Source: Planctomycetota bacterium
Lineage (GTDB): Bacteria; Planctomycetota; Planctomycetia; Planctomycetales; Planctomycetaceae
Reading direction: 5' to 3'
Length of the DNA stretch: 13,313 nucleotides
NCBI GenBank assembly: GCA_027622115.1
Contig: JAQBZS010000081.1
Location: 1 to 13,313 of the forward strand
Shown: piece after piece, positions 1 through 7,079 of the stretch
Layout: every line of letters begins with the position of its first letter
Numbering within the stretch: position 1 is the stretch's first letter
Translations under genes and position numbers: made by a program
Notes under the pieces: model-generated
The model's database searches: none
Told to the model about the DNA's origin: nothing
Seen by the model: the letters and a program-made list of their open reading frames with translations, nothing else

Positions 1-1
1 G

Positions 2-115
2 ATTGGCACACGTCGGGCCCCGCGCCTACACTCGGCAGTCGCGTCGCCAGCGGAAGTGATCGCAAGAATGCTTCAGCGTAGTGGTATCTCGATGCCAATC
101 GCAGCGGACTTCTGA
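2..115 (+). CDS. Possible 3' end of an upstream gene (partial, unidentified)
   Basis: From the window edge a frame stays open for 37 codons and stops at TGA 113-115; its last residues read AEVIARMLQRSGISMPIAADF. The other two plus frames close sooner (within about 30 and 19 codons). A perfect 8-bp hairpin begins on the last base of the stop codon, as expected just downstream of a gene. No family is recognisable in so short a stretch, and chance openness is quite possible. This is a tentative partial call with no function assigned. Confidence 0.3.
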   Translation: MGTRRAPRLHSAVASPAEVIARMLQRSGISMPIAADF

Positions 116-140
116 AGTTGCCGCGTGCAGTTGGCAACTT
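115..140 (+). terminator. Hairpin at the stop codon, possible terminator
   Basis: AAGTTGCC (115-122) and GGCAACTT (133-140) form a perfect 8-bp stem with a 10-base loop, starting on the last base of the TGA at 113-115. No run of T follows (ATTCATTCAC instead), so it is not a classical intrinsic terminator. It could be a processing or RNA-stability hairpin. Confidence 0.35.
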
Positions 141-434
141 ATTCATTCACAAAGGCGGCGATCTGGCTCGCCCTGTTTGAAACGTAGTTGGCATCGCGTC
201 AATCCTTGAAGTGGTCCAGTGATTTTGTCGTTAGTAAGCATTCGTGTACGATTCGAGACGACTCAACACAAAACCGTTTTTCCTAAACTGAGCGACCTGC
301 TGCTTGTCCGGCGACTCGAAACGAAATCCTCGCCAAACTGGTTTTTGCGAGATAGACGATTCTTCCGGTCTGACATTGATTATTGCGGTCGGATCTACCG
401 AGCGTAAGATGGAAGTTGCTCGACTTCCGGAAAC
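141..434. other. Intergenic stretch upstream of the GroES-like gene
   Basis: These 294 bases hold no convincing gene. A 62-codon open frame (219-407) has an arginine-rich, low-complexity-looking translation without a ribosome-binding site, and is probably chance. The promoter of the following gene presumably lies here. A TTGAAG (206-211) is the best -35-like hexamer, but no well-spaced -10 box accompanies it, so no promoter is called. Confidence 0.4.
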
Positions 435-824
435 ATGAATCGTGGGAGCGAATCTTTGACTGATTTCGTGGAACCGTTGGGACGACGCATTCTGATTCGA
501 AAGGACGAAAGCCGTCAGATGACGCGCGGCGGGATTGTCTTGCCCGACGACGCGGAAATCCCCACCATCACGGGGCGAGTTGTCGAGATCAGCGTCGAAA
601 TCGAGCACGACGAGGACTTTCCCGTCAGGAAGTACGACAAGGTCTTGTTCAATCCCAGACATTCCATCCCGGTCGATTTTGAGTCGGACAATCTGTTGTT
701 CGTGGTGCCGGTCGAAGATGTCGTGGCCGTCTTTCGCCGGTCGAATGTCGATCGGCCTGTCGCATCGTTGGATGACGGGGAAGCCGACAACGCGGATGAT
801 TCGATGGACGAGTTTGATGCCTGA
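435..824 (+). CDS. GroES-like co-chaperonin (Cpn10 family) with acidic tail
   Basis: A 129-residue protein of the chaperonin-10 fold. Residues about 11-100 align with GroES: VEPLGRRILIRKDES corresponds to the first beta strand, GGIVLP to the mobile-loop segment that docks on GroEL, GRVVEI to the following strand, and KYDKVLF plus LLFVVPVEDVVAVF to the last strands. GroES is normally about 95 residues; the extra length is a short N-terminal extension and a C-terminal tail rich in Asp/Glu (DDGEADNADDSMDEFDA). No groEL is adjacent, which suggests a divergent paralogue rather than the housekeeping co-chaperonin; whether it still caps GroEL is unknown. ATG 435 is the most upstream start that keeps the whole domain, though its ribosome-binding site (CCGGAAAC) is weak. 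The next gene starts 9 bases after its stop, so the two are probably co-transcribed. Confidence 0.8.
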   Translation: MNRGSESLTDFVEPLGRRILIRKDESRQMTRGGIVLPDDAEIPTITGRVVEISVEIEHDEDFPVRKYDKVLFNPRHSIPVDFESDNLLFVVPVEDVVAVFRRSNVDRPVASLDDGEADNADDSMDEFDA

Positions 825-833
825 GGATTTCCG

Positions 834-3659
834 ATGCTGAATCTCAACACACACGTTGTTCGACGATTGGTCTTGGCAATCTGTGTTGCCATCACCTCCT
901 CGTTGATGGCCGGGATCCAGGTCCAGTCCCAATCGTCGAAGAAAACTCCGCAGAAGGTGGATACGAAGAAGAACGACGACCCACCGAAGACAGCCTCGCA
1001 ACCGAAAGATTCGCCGCGGAATGTCGCGACGAAACAGGATGTCGCGAAACAGGCGTCAATTCTCAAGAAATCAGACATTGCGAAACTCATCGGCGAACTG
1101 AATTCACCCGACTTCTCGATCCGCCATCGTGCCACACGCGAATTGTGGCACGGCGGTGTCGAGGCCGAGCCGCAACTGCTTGAGGCTGCCAAGACGTCGA
1201 ACTTGGAGACTCGATCGAGAATCAACGCCATCTTGGAACGATTTCGCTACGGCATTTTCCCGGGGACTCCTGCGGAAATCGTCGATCTGATTCATCAGTT
1301 TCGCAACGGAGATCGGACCGCGAAGTACAAAGCGTTGGCCGCGATGTCCACGAAGAAGGCGTATGCTTCGGTCGCACGCCTTATCAGAAAAGAATCGGAC
1401 GAGAAAATCCGAGCGGAATTGGCCAAGAAGTTCACGGGCGAAACCGAGTCGGCCGTCGCGGGACAGATCGCGGCTGCTGAATACACGGACGCGGAACGAC
1501 TGCTGCAACTTTTGACGACATTCGACACCGACGGCACGCAACTGCGCAGCTATGCCGCGTTTCTCTTTCTTCGCGGCGAATTGAGTGCTCGGCTGGAACA
1601 AATGGCCGCACTCGCGCCCGGAAAATTGCAATTGCCGCAACGGAGGCTGCGAGCCCACTTGTTGAAGTGCCGTGGAGACTTCGACGGCGCGTTCGAAATC
1701 GCGAAGGAAATCAACGACACCCACCTGCAAGCCGACATCCACTTTCGTCGATTCGAATGGGACCGGCTTGCCGCGAACGCACTCATCCCCGGTGACGACG
1801 GAGTGGAAAAGCTCGGATTCGCCCTGGCCTTTCATCAACTGGCCGGACACGGCGATGCGGTCCAGAATTCGGTGACGGCGCTCAAGCAGTTTGCCGACGA
1901 CACGCCCGCGCAAGCGTATCATTGCGGCGAAGCGTTGATGATTAGCGGACACTGGAATGAGGCGCGTGAAATTCTCGCCAAAGCGGACCTCACACAACGC
2001 CAATCCTTCGAGTTACTCGCCTATCAGCAGCACTATGCGGCGGCCTTCAAGCAGTTCGGTATTGACGCACCACGCACCGGGTCGGTGGATTGGTACAAGC
2101 AAAAGTTAGCCCCCGCGCCCGGCGAGGCCGATACGTCGAAGCTTCAATTGAATCGAATTCGCAAGGGCTTCCACGACGGCGTGTTGGTCGCGCGCACGTT
2201 GCAGCAACTGGGCGAACACGAAGAAGCCGGTCGCATGTTCGACGAACTGGCCACGGCCGCAGATCGGGCCGGCAGCTCCTATGCCCGCGCATTGTTCGAC
2301 ACGATTTACGAACTTGGGTTGGAAGAAAGAACCCTGCAGCGAGCCGTCACGGCACTCAAGTCGTCCACCAACGAGTCCAGTGTGTTCTACACCTTGTTTC
2401 GCACGAAATCGACTACGGCGCGATCGATCTGGAATCACCTATCGTACGGAAAAAAAGATGCGCCGGATCGAGCCGAGCGGTTCTTGGAGTTGCTGCGTTT
2501 GCTCAAACATCCGCTGGCGAAAGACAAGCCGCCCACAAGAAACGTCGCGGAAACGATCGACGCCTATGCCGAGAGTCTCGCGAAGGCGCCACGGTCCACG
2601 GCAAGCAACGGGTACCGTGCCGCGATCGACGTGTGCGAACTACATGGGTTGGAATCCAAAGCTCGGGACTTGTGCAAGGCGTGGGCCGGAATCAGCCCAA
2701 CTGCCGAGCCTCGGCTGAGACTAGGGCAGTCCTACGCCAAGTCGGAAACATGGGACAAGGCGAGCGAAGTCTATCGAGAAGCCTGGCAGATCGCCCCCAG
2801 CACTCCGCTCGCGTTGTACTTAACCGGCCACGCCCTCACGCATCTCGACGGCAAAGCGGAAGAAGGCCGAGATCTGATTCAGCGTGCCCGCTTGATGCCG
2901 CTCGGGAACTCAGCCACGCGACGCACATTCGCGGAGGGTCTCGCGGAACACGGACTGGAAGACGAAGCCACCGAGGAATGGCGGCTGATTTTGAGGTTTG
3001 GAGCGTTCGATGAATGGGATGGAGCGCAGGCTTGGGCCGTCAGTCGAGCGAATCGGAACGTGGCCAACGCCATCCGTGAAACGCACGAGATCGATGCGGC
3101 CGATCAGTGGCGGCATTGGATGATGTTCCTGTTGAAAACGAACATGGGCTTCACGGCGATTCGCTACTACCCGGCAATCAGCGCCCAGATTCATCGCACG
3201 CGAGCCAAGGGACTACTCAAGACGGCAAAGACCGACTTGGCGGTTGACGAGATTCGCCGAGCACAACAAGCGGCCCCTGGAGACATTCGACTGGTGCTCG
3301 AACTGTGGGACGCTTTGCAAAAAGCCGGTCGGCAGGAATTCGCGGACGAGTTGTTCAAAGGCGTCGAACAAGCCAATCGGCATGTGATCGAGACGTTTCC
3401 GAATAGTCCGCTGCAATTCAACAACCTCGCCTGGATGATGGCTCGCACGGACCACAACGTGGCCGCCGCCTTGCCGTTGGCTCAACGGGCGGTCGAATTG
3501 CGACCGAAAAGCGGAGCGTATTTGGACACGCTGGCCGAGGTCCACTTTCGGCTGGGAAACCGCGATGAGGCGATCCGCTTCTGTAAGCGGGCGATCGAAG
3601 TTGAACCGGAAAGCGAGCATCACAGGGAACAACTGAAGCGGTTCAGCGGTTCCGAATAG
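834..3659 (+). CDS. Exported HEAT-like/TPR repeat protein
   Basis: A 941-residue protein that begins with a basic then hydrophobic stretch (VRRLVLAICVAITSSLMAG, about 9-27), a likely Sec signal peptide or membrane anchor, followed by a Lys/Pro/Ser-rich linker (about 33-78). Residues about 82-136 and 146-200 look like HEAT-type helical pairs (SPDFSIRHRATRELWHGG). The middle is alpha-helical with degenerate TPR-like units (AGRMFDELATAADRAGSSYA; EWDRLAANA). The last 95 residues contain clear TPRs (NNLAWMMARTDHNVAAALPLAQRAVELRP and AYLDTLAEVHFRLGNRDEAI). Such proteins act as protein-protein scaffolds; no catalytic motif is visible and the partner is unknown. TGAGGA, overlapping the upstream stop, sits 6 bases before ATG 834 as a ribosome-binding site, so translation is probably coupled to the GroES-like gene. 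Confidence 0.85.
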   Translation: MLNLNTHVVRRLVLAICVAITSSLMAGIQVQSQSSKKTPQKVDTKKNDDPPKTASQPKDSPRNVATKQDVAKQASILKKSDIAKLIGELNSPDFSIRHRATRELWHGGVEAEPQLLEAAKTSNLETRSRINAILERFRYGIFPGTPAEIVDLIHQFRNGDRTAKYKALAAMSTKKAYASVARLIRKESDEKIRAELAKKFTGETESAVAGQIAAAEYTDAERLLQLLTTFDTDGTQLRSYAAFLFLRGELSARLEQMAALAPGKLQLPQRRLRAHLLKCRGDFDGAFEIAKEINDTHLQADIHFRRFEWDRLAANALIPGDDGVEKLGFALAFHQLAGHGDAVQNSVTALKQFADDTPAQAYHCGEALMISGHWNEAREILAKADLTQRQSFELLAYQQHYAAAFKQFGIDAPRTGSVDWYKQKLAPAPGEADTSKLQLNRIRKGFHDGVLVARTLQQLGEHEEAGRMFDELATAADRAGSSYARALFDTIYELGLEERTLQRAVTALKSSTNESSVFYTLFRTKSTTARSIWNHLSYGKKDAPDRAERFLELLRLLKHPLAKDKPPTRNVAETIDAYAESLAKAPRSTASNGYRAAIDVCELHGLESKARDLCKAWAGISPTAEPRLRLGQSYAKSETWDKASEVYREAWQIAPSTPLALYLTGHALTHLDGKAEEGRDLIQRARLMPLGNSATRRTFAEGLAEHGLEDEATEEWRLILRFGAFDEWDGAQAWAVSRANRNVANAIRETHEIDAADQWRHWMMFLLKTNMGFTAIRYYPAISAQIHRTRAKGLLKTAKTDLAVDEIRRAQQAAPGDIRLVLELWDALQKAGRQEFADELFKGVEQANRHVIETFPNSPLQFNNLAWMMARTDHNVAAALPLAQRAVELRPKSGAYLDTLAEVHFRLGNRDEAIRFCKRAIEVEPESEHHREQLKRFSGSE

Positions 3660-3704
3660 CTGCCTTGGGTTGCGACGTTTATCGATCTTCTCGGGGACTC
3701 GACC

Positions 3705-3754
3705 GTAGCTTGGGACCATTGTCCCGAGCGTCACGGAAAATGGTCCCGTACTAC
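3705..3754. repeat. Imperfect inverted repeat with GGGACCATT core
   Basis: The arms 3705-3720 (GTAGCTTGGGACCATT) and 3739-3754 (AATGGTCCCGTACTAC) pair at 13 of 16 positions plus one G-U pair, across an 18-base spacer. Within it, CTTGGGAC-CATT-GTCCCGAG (3709-3728) can form an alternative 8-bp hairpin. It lies between the TPR gene and the eut remnant with no T-run, so it resembles a dispersed palindromic element or processing hairpin more than a terminator. Copy number cannot be judged from this window. Confidence 0.6.
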
Positions 3755-3795
3755 AGGGATGTTTCATTCGCAGATTTCGAGACCAGGGAGACGGC

Positions 3796-4272
3796 ATGAA
3801 AGTGCTGACGCCGCTCGTAGAGATCCTAGTTCCGGACGTGCGACCGGACGAGACCTACACCGCAACTTTGTTCGATCGGCAGTACTCGTTCGACGGACTA
3901 AAGGCGTTGCTCGGCGCCGCCGACTACAGCAAGGCCGGTGAACGGAACGCCGGATTGGCCGCGTCCACCGAGACGGCTCGTGAAGCCGCGCGCGGCATCC
4001 TGTCCCGCATGACGTTGCAACATCTTCACGATCATCCGCTAACCGACGAGAACAACGCGGTCGATTCCGTTATGCGAGTCAACTACGACATCGACCTCGG
4101 CACGTTCGCCACCGTTTCGGCAATGACCGTCGGTGAATTGAAGAATCACTTGCTTTGCTCATCTGGAGACGAAATCAAGCGAGTCGGCGAGGCACTCACC
4201 GGCGTCATGGCTGCCGCGATTGCGAAGCTATGCGACGTCCACGAGTTGATCCTTCGAGTTTCGTGGAACTGA
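3796..4272 (+). pseudogene. eutB: eutB remnant: N-terminal part of ethanolamine ammonia-lyase large subunit
   Basis: The reading frame encodes 158 residues, of which about 23-152 align with the first ~130 residues of the adenosylcobalamin-dependent lyase large subunit. TLFDRQYSFDGLKALLGAA matches the TxFGxxYxFKDxKEVLAKA start, then AGLAAST.TAREAA, VLSxMT-like ILSRMTLQHLHDHPL, MTVGELKNHLL and GLTSEV.AAVAK-like ALTGVMAAAIAKLCDVHELI follow. EutB is normally about 450 residues. Here homology stops near 4250 and the frame ends eight codons later in unrelated residues (ending RVSWN). The whole TIM barrel with the substrate and cobalamin site is missing. The start is intact: AGGGAG lies 5 bases before ATG 3796, so a short peptide may still be made. 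The next bases encode the second half of eutC in another frame. Confidence 0.85.
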
Positions 4273-4784
4273 TCCCGGAAGATTGCCAAGTGCAAATTCT
4301 GGTCTCCGACGGTCTGAGCGCGGAAGCCGTGCATCACAACGCGAAGGACCTAGTGCCGGTATTGCTCGACGGGCTCAAGGGACGAAAGCTGACAACGGGG
4401 CAACCGCTGTTGGCACGTTACGGTCGAGTCAAGCTGGCGGAACCGGTCGCCGAGCGATTGAACGCGGATGTGATTATCCACCTGATCGGAGAACGTCCCG
4501 GTGGAGACGCGCTGGCGTCTCGAAGTCTGTCCGCATACCTCGTCTATCGCGTGTCGGATCCCTCGGTCCAGGCGAAGGCCGCGCAGTTCAGCGGCAACAA
4601 GGACGTCCGATTTGAGAGCACCGTGATTTCCAACATTTACTCCGGCGGGCTGCCTGCACTCGAAGCAGGCGGTGTCATCATCGAACGAGTCTGCGAGATG
4701 ATGCAGCACCAAGCAGCGGGCAATCGACTGGAATCGCTGCTCCGACTCGGCCAAACAGACGTTTCACGTGAAAGTCCTGGATGA
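4254..4784 (+). pseudogene. eutC: eutC remnant: C-terminal half of ethanolamine ammonia-lyase small subunit
   Basis: In the -1 frame relative to the eutB fragment, about 176 codons encode the C-terminal part of EutC: VQILVSDGLSAEAVHHN, LLARYGRVKLAEPVAERLNA, LIGERPGGDALASRSLSAYL and TVISNIYSGGLPALEAGGVI, all hallmarks of the small subunit, which caps the cobalamin site in the lyase. EutC is about 295 residues in E. coli; homology here begins at about its residue 150. The upstream part of this frame (from TTG 4155) is the eutB sequence read out of frame, so no native start or ribosome-binding site is present. The natural C-terminus seems retained, ending at TGA 4782-4784. Codons remain intact with no internal stop, which suggests the deletion is recent or that the reference assembly has collapsed sequence here. 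Confidence 0.85.
4762..4773. other. Perfect 12-bp palindrome at the end of eutC
   Basis: TTTCACGTGAAA is a perfect palindrome with a CACGTG centre, lying inside the last codons of the eutC remnant. It could be an operator-like site for the region that follows, but at 12 bp it could also be chance. Confidence 0.3.
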
Positions 4785-5090
4785 GCATGTCATTGGGCTC
4801 GTCACCCTCTTCAAATTCATCCCGATTCGTTCGCTTGGTGAAGATCAGCGTCAATCCGTGTTCCTGATTGCCAGCGTGTCTTGCATGTTTCGGAAAGTCT
4901 GCGGGCGTGCATGCAAACGGACAAACCCCTGGGCTGTCGGAATCGTCGCGTCCTCAGTCAAGACCGTTGCGGGTTGAACAGCCCACAAACCGTGATTAAG
5001 ATCCGGCTCCCTTCCCCATTCACTTCCGCGCACACATTCCGTGCGTCTACCGGCCACAACGCAAACCACCCTGAGAGCGGGACTTACGGC
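4785..5090. other. Gap between the eut remnant and the Sua5-phosphatase gene
   Basis: These 306 bases show no gene that I can support. The downstream frame stays open from ATG 4881, but its translation there resembles no Sua5 sequence. Weak inverted repeats are present: TTGCATG (4880-4886) with CATGCAA (4911-4917), and GGGCTGT (4931-4937) with ACAGCCC (4979-4985). The B12-box consensus of a cobalamin riboswitch is not seen. The promoter of the next gene is presumably here, but I cannot place it. Confidence 0.4.
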
Positions 5091-6203
5091 ATGCCGCAGA
5101 TCGTTGCCATTTCCGAGGTCGACGATCAACGTGACTTGATCCATCGAGTCGTGGAGTGCCTCAGCGGGGGCGGATTGGTGGCTTTGCCCACAACGACATC
5201 GTATGTCATCGCGTGTACTTCCTTGCAGGACTCTGCGCCCGGTCGATTGACGGAGATCTTGCGGAATCAGACCGAGGAATCCTGCTCCCTGCTGCTGAAG
5301 AGTGCGGATGAAGCCCTCGATTACGTGCCTCGGATGTCCGCGATCGCTCGCAGGATGACGCGCCGGTTTTGGCCGGGTCCGGTCATCGCGAAATTCGAAT
5401 CGACGCCGCTGGACGGGTTGGCCAAGGCTTTACCCATTCCTTCGCGGAGCTTGACCTACGAGGGCGACCGACTTTGTCTGCGGGTTCCAGGGGCTGGAGT
5501 CTTGGCACAGGTTCTGCGGTTGATCCCTTCCCCGTTGGTGGCCACTCCGGAAGTGTGGAATCAAGGCGTCTTGCGAAGCGTGGACGATGTCCAGAACGTC
5601 TGTTCGGAACTCGAACTTGTGATCGATGCGGGAGCGGCGAATTTCAATCTTCCCGCAACCGAAGTTACATTGACCGATTCAAACTGGACTTTGAGTCGAC
5701 CGGGCGTCATTACGGACGATCGGCTGAAACAATACGCCAGCGAATTGTTTGTGTTCGTGTGTACGGGCAACACCTGCCGTAGTCCGATGGCGGAAGCCCT
5801 GTTTCGCCGGTTATTGGCTGAAAAACTGCAATGCGACGAAACGGAATTGGTCGACCGAGGATTCATGGTGGCGTCGGCGGGCATTGCTGCGGGGTTTTCG
5901 AGTTCGGCGAGCCCAGAATCGGTGGAATTGCTCCGACGTCGCGGCATCGACTTGACGTGCCATCAAAGTCAGCCGCTGACCGAGTCGCTGCTGATGCAGT
6001 CGGATGCTGTCTACACCATGACGCGATATCATCGTGAGGCGATTGTACAATCGTTTCCCGAACTTGCCGACCGCGTGAAAACTCTGTCTGCCGACGGTTT
6101 GGATGTGTCCGACCCCATCGGTCGGGGCTTTGCTGCGTATGAGAGTTGCGAGAACGAAATCGCTGGACACATTCAAGCGTTGATCGGCTCTTTACCTCTA
6201 TAA
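5091..6203 (+). CDS. Sua5/YrdC-like domain fused to low-molecular-weight protein phosphatase (YwlE-like)
   Basis: A 370-residue two-domain protein. Residues about 10-210 resemble the YrdC/Sua5 threonylcarbamoyl-AMP synthase fold: GGGLVALPTTTSYVIACTS, FWPGPVIAKFES, LCLRVP, and the LSRPGVI end. Residues about 218-368 are a low-molecular-weight phosphatase: LFVFVCTGNTCRSPMAEALF holds the C-x5-R-S loop (Cys224, Arg230, Ser231), ASAGIAA follows, and VSDPIGRG supplies the general-acid Asp341 in the DP loop. Thr228 in CTGNTCR is the residue that marks the protein-arginine phosphatase YwlE, where tyrosine phosphatases have Ile or Leu. The YrdC half lacks the usual YGL, KxR, SANxSG and STVV motifs. 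In Bacillus the separate ywlC, ywlE and ywlF (rpiB) genes lie close together, and rpiB follows here. ATG 5091 is chosen because homology starts just after it; residues upstream in the frame (from 4881) look non-coding. The GAGAGCGGG before it is only a modest ribosome-binding site. Confidence 0.85.
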   Translation: MPQIVAISEVDDQRDLIHRVVECLSGGGLVALPTTTSYVIACTSLQDSAPGRLTEILRNQTEESCSLLLKSADEALDYVPRMSAIARRMTRRFWPGPVIAKFESTPLDGLAKALPIPSRSLTYEGDRLCLRVPGAGVLAQVLRLIPSPLVATPEVWNQGVLRSVDDVQNVCSELELVIDAGAANFNLPATEVTLTDSNWTLSRPGVITDDRLKQYASELFVFVCTGNTCRSPMAEALFRRLLAEKLQCDETELVDRGFMVASAGIAAGFSSSASPESVELLRRRGIDLTCHQSQPLTESLLMQSDAVYTMTRYHREAIVQSFPELADRVKTLSADGLDVSDPIGRGFAAYESCENEIAGHIQALIGSLPL

Positions 6204-6204
6204 T
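6199..6204 (+). promoter_or_regulatory. Consensus -10 hexamer TATAAT, possible rpiB promoter
   Basis: A perfect TATAAT overlaps the TAA stop of the preceding gene. The nearest -35-like hexamers are poorly spaced: TTGATC (6180-6185) leaves 13 bases and TTCAAG (6173-6178) leaves 20. If used, it would give rpiB its own transcript with a leader of about 120 bases. The -10 match alone is modest evidence. Confidence 0.35.
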
Positions 6205-6331
6205 GTTCGGTCGGGTTTTGGACGGGTCTGGTCGCTTGCTCGGCTTCCAGTTCGTCGGGCTTGGCTGGGCGCTCTTGCGAGCCTCACACACGATTTACGA
6301 AAACGTCTGTGACCTTTGTCTTGGTGGAATT

Positions 6332-6805
6332 ATGAAGATTGCAGTTGCGAGCGATCACCGTGGCTTCGAAGTCAAACAGCGGATTCTTACGTTGATTCAT
6401 GATTTAGGGCATGAAGCGCTGGACTTCGGACCGGGCTCGGTGGACAGCGTGGATTATCCGGACTATGCGGCCCGAGTCGCACGAAGCGTGTCGCGGAACG
6501 AAGTCGATCGCGGCGTTTTGATCTGCGGGACCGGAATCGGCATGTGCATTACCGCAAACAAGTTTAATCATGTTCGAGCGGCCGCTTGCCACGACGACTT
6601 GACGGCTCAGATGAGTCGCTTGCACAACGACGCCAACGTGCTGTGCCTCTCGGCGGACTTGCTGGGGGAAGCATTGGTAAACCGCATGATTGAAACATGG
6701 GTGTCCACGGATTTTGAAGGCGGTCGACACGCTCGCCGCATCAAGAAGATCAGCCTGCTGGAATCGGACCCAACCGCATTGGACGCCGCGATCGCGGCTG
6801 AGTGA
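6332..6805 (+). CDS. rpiB: Ribose-5-phosphate isomerase B
   Basis: A 157-residue cytoplasmic enzyme of the RpiB/LacAB family that interconverts ribose 5-phosphate and ribulose 5-phosphate in the non-oxidative pentose phosphate pathway. The length is typical (about 150). Visible hallmarks are IAVASDHRGFEVK (Asp8, His9, phosphate/ring-opening site), DYPDYA, the active-site loop LICGTGIGMCITANK (Cys65, Thr67), and LHNDANVLCLSADLLG (His98), followed by the C-terminal FEGGRHARRIKKI helix, which also fits the family. ATG 6332 is used because MKIAVASDHRG is the standard family start and GGTGGA lies just upstream; the open frame begins earlier, at 6146, inside the preceding gene. It sits 128 bases after the phosphatase fusion on the same strand, as ywlF follows ywlE in Bacillus. 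No rho-independent terminator is seen on its own strand. Confidence 0.93.
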   Translation: MKIAVASDHRGFEVKQRILTLIHDLGHEALDFGPGSVDSVDYPDYAARVARSVSRNEVDRGVLICGTGIGMCITANKFNHVRAAACHDDLTAQMSRLHNDANVLCLSADLLGEALVNRMIETWVSTDFEGGRHARRIKKISLLESDPTALDAAIAAE

Positions 6806-6845
6806 TTCGCGGATCAATCTTAGATTCTGAACGCGGACGCGCATG

Positions 6846-6868
6846 AAAAAACCCGGACTGGCCGGGTT
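6846..6868 (-). terminator. Rho-independent terminator of the small basic gene
   Basis: On the minus strand AACCCGG, loop CCAGT, CCGGGTT form a perfect 7-bp GC-rich stem that runs straight into TTTTTT (plus strand AAAAAA 6846-6851; stem 6850-6856 and 6862-6868). It begins 5 bases after the TAA of the small gene ending at 6874. Read from rpiB the hairpin has no following T-run, so it should act mainly on minus-strand transcription. Confidence 0.8.
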
Positions 6869-6873
6869 GGGCG

Positions 6874-7005
6874 TTATTTCTTCTTGGCCTTCTTTTTCGC
6901 TTTGCCCTTGGCGGCCGCAGCGGCTTTGGCTTTGTCGCCAAAGACTTTCTCGTAATTCTCCCAGAACTTGGGGGTCGTGCCTGTTCGGACAATGGGTCCG
7001 CCCAT
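6874..7005 (-). CDS. Small basic protein with MGGPIVRTGTTP start and lysine/alanine tail
   Basis: A 43-residue protein: an N-terminal block MGGPIVRTGTTPKFWENYEK followed by VFGDKAKAAAAAKGKAKKKAKKK, a highly basic tail like those of histone-H1-like or nucleic-acid-associated proteins. I recall small planctomycete proteins of this form annotated as hypothetical, but cannot verify this here. The start at 7005 is well supported: AGGAG lies 6 bases upstream, whereas the longer frame from 7065 adds an unsupported His-rich leader. A promoter-like pair lies at 7080-7107 and an intrinsic terminator follows the stop, so it has a complete monocistronic expression unit. No function can be assigned; binding of RNA, DNA or the ribosome through the tail is only a guess. 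Confidence 0.75.
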   Translation of the reverse strand: MGGPIVRTGTTPKFWENYEKVFGDKAKAAAAAKGKAKKKAKKK

Positions 7006-7079
7006 GTGAAGCTCCTTGTGATGGTGAAACCGATGTGACCAACGCTGGTACGTTTTGAAAACCACTCGGTTCGGTGGCT

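Noticed and set aside
231..1001. 256-codon minus-strand open frame opposite the GroES-like gene
   Set aside because: Shadow of a recognisable plus-strand gene; no family features or ribosome-binding site.
2090..3013. 307-codon alternative plus frame within the TPR gene
   Set aside because: Arg/Ser-rich out-of-frame translation of a strong gene.
4155..4272. Programmed -1 frameshift giving a genuine EutB-EutC fusion
   Set aside because: No X-XXY-YYZ slippery site, and large essential parts of both subunits are missing, so a functional lyase could not result.
4881..5090. N-terminal extension of the Sua5-phosphatase fusion to ATG 4881
   Set aside because: The 70 extra residues resemble no Sua5 sequence, while MPQIVAISEV at 5091 starts just before the domain.
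4785..5090. Cobalamin riboswitch near the eut remnant
   Set aside because: The conserved B12-box and receptor-domain signatures were not found; only weak inverted repeats are present.
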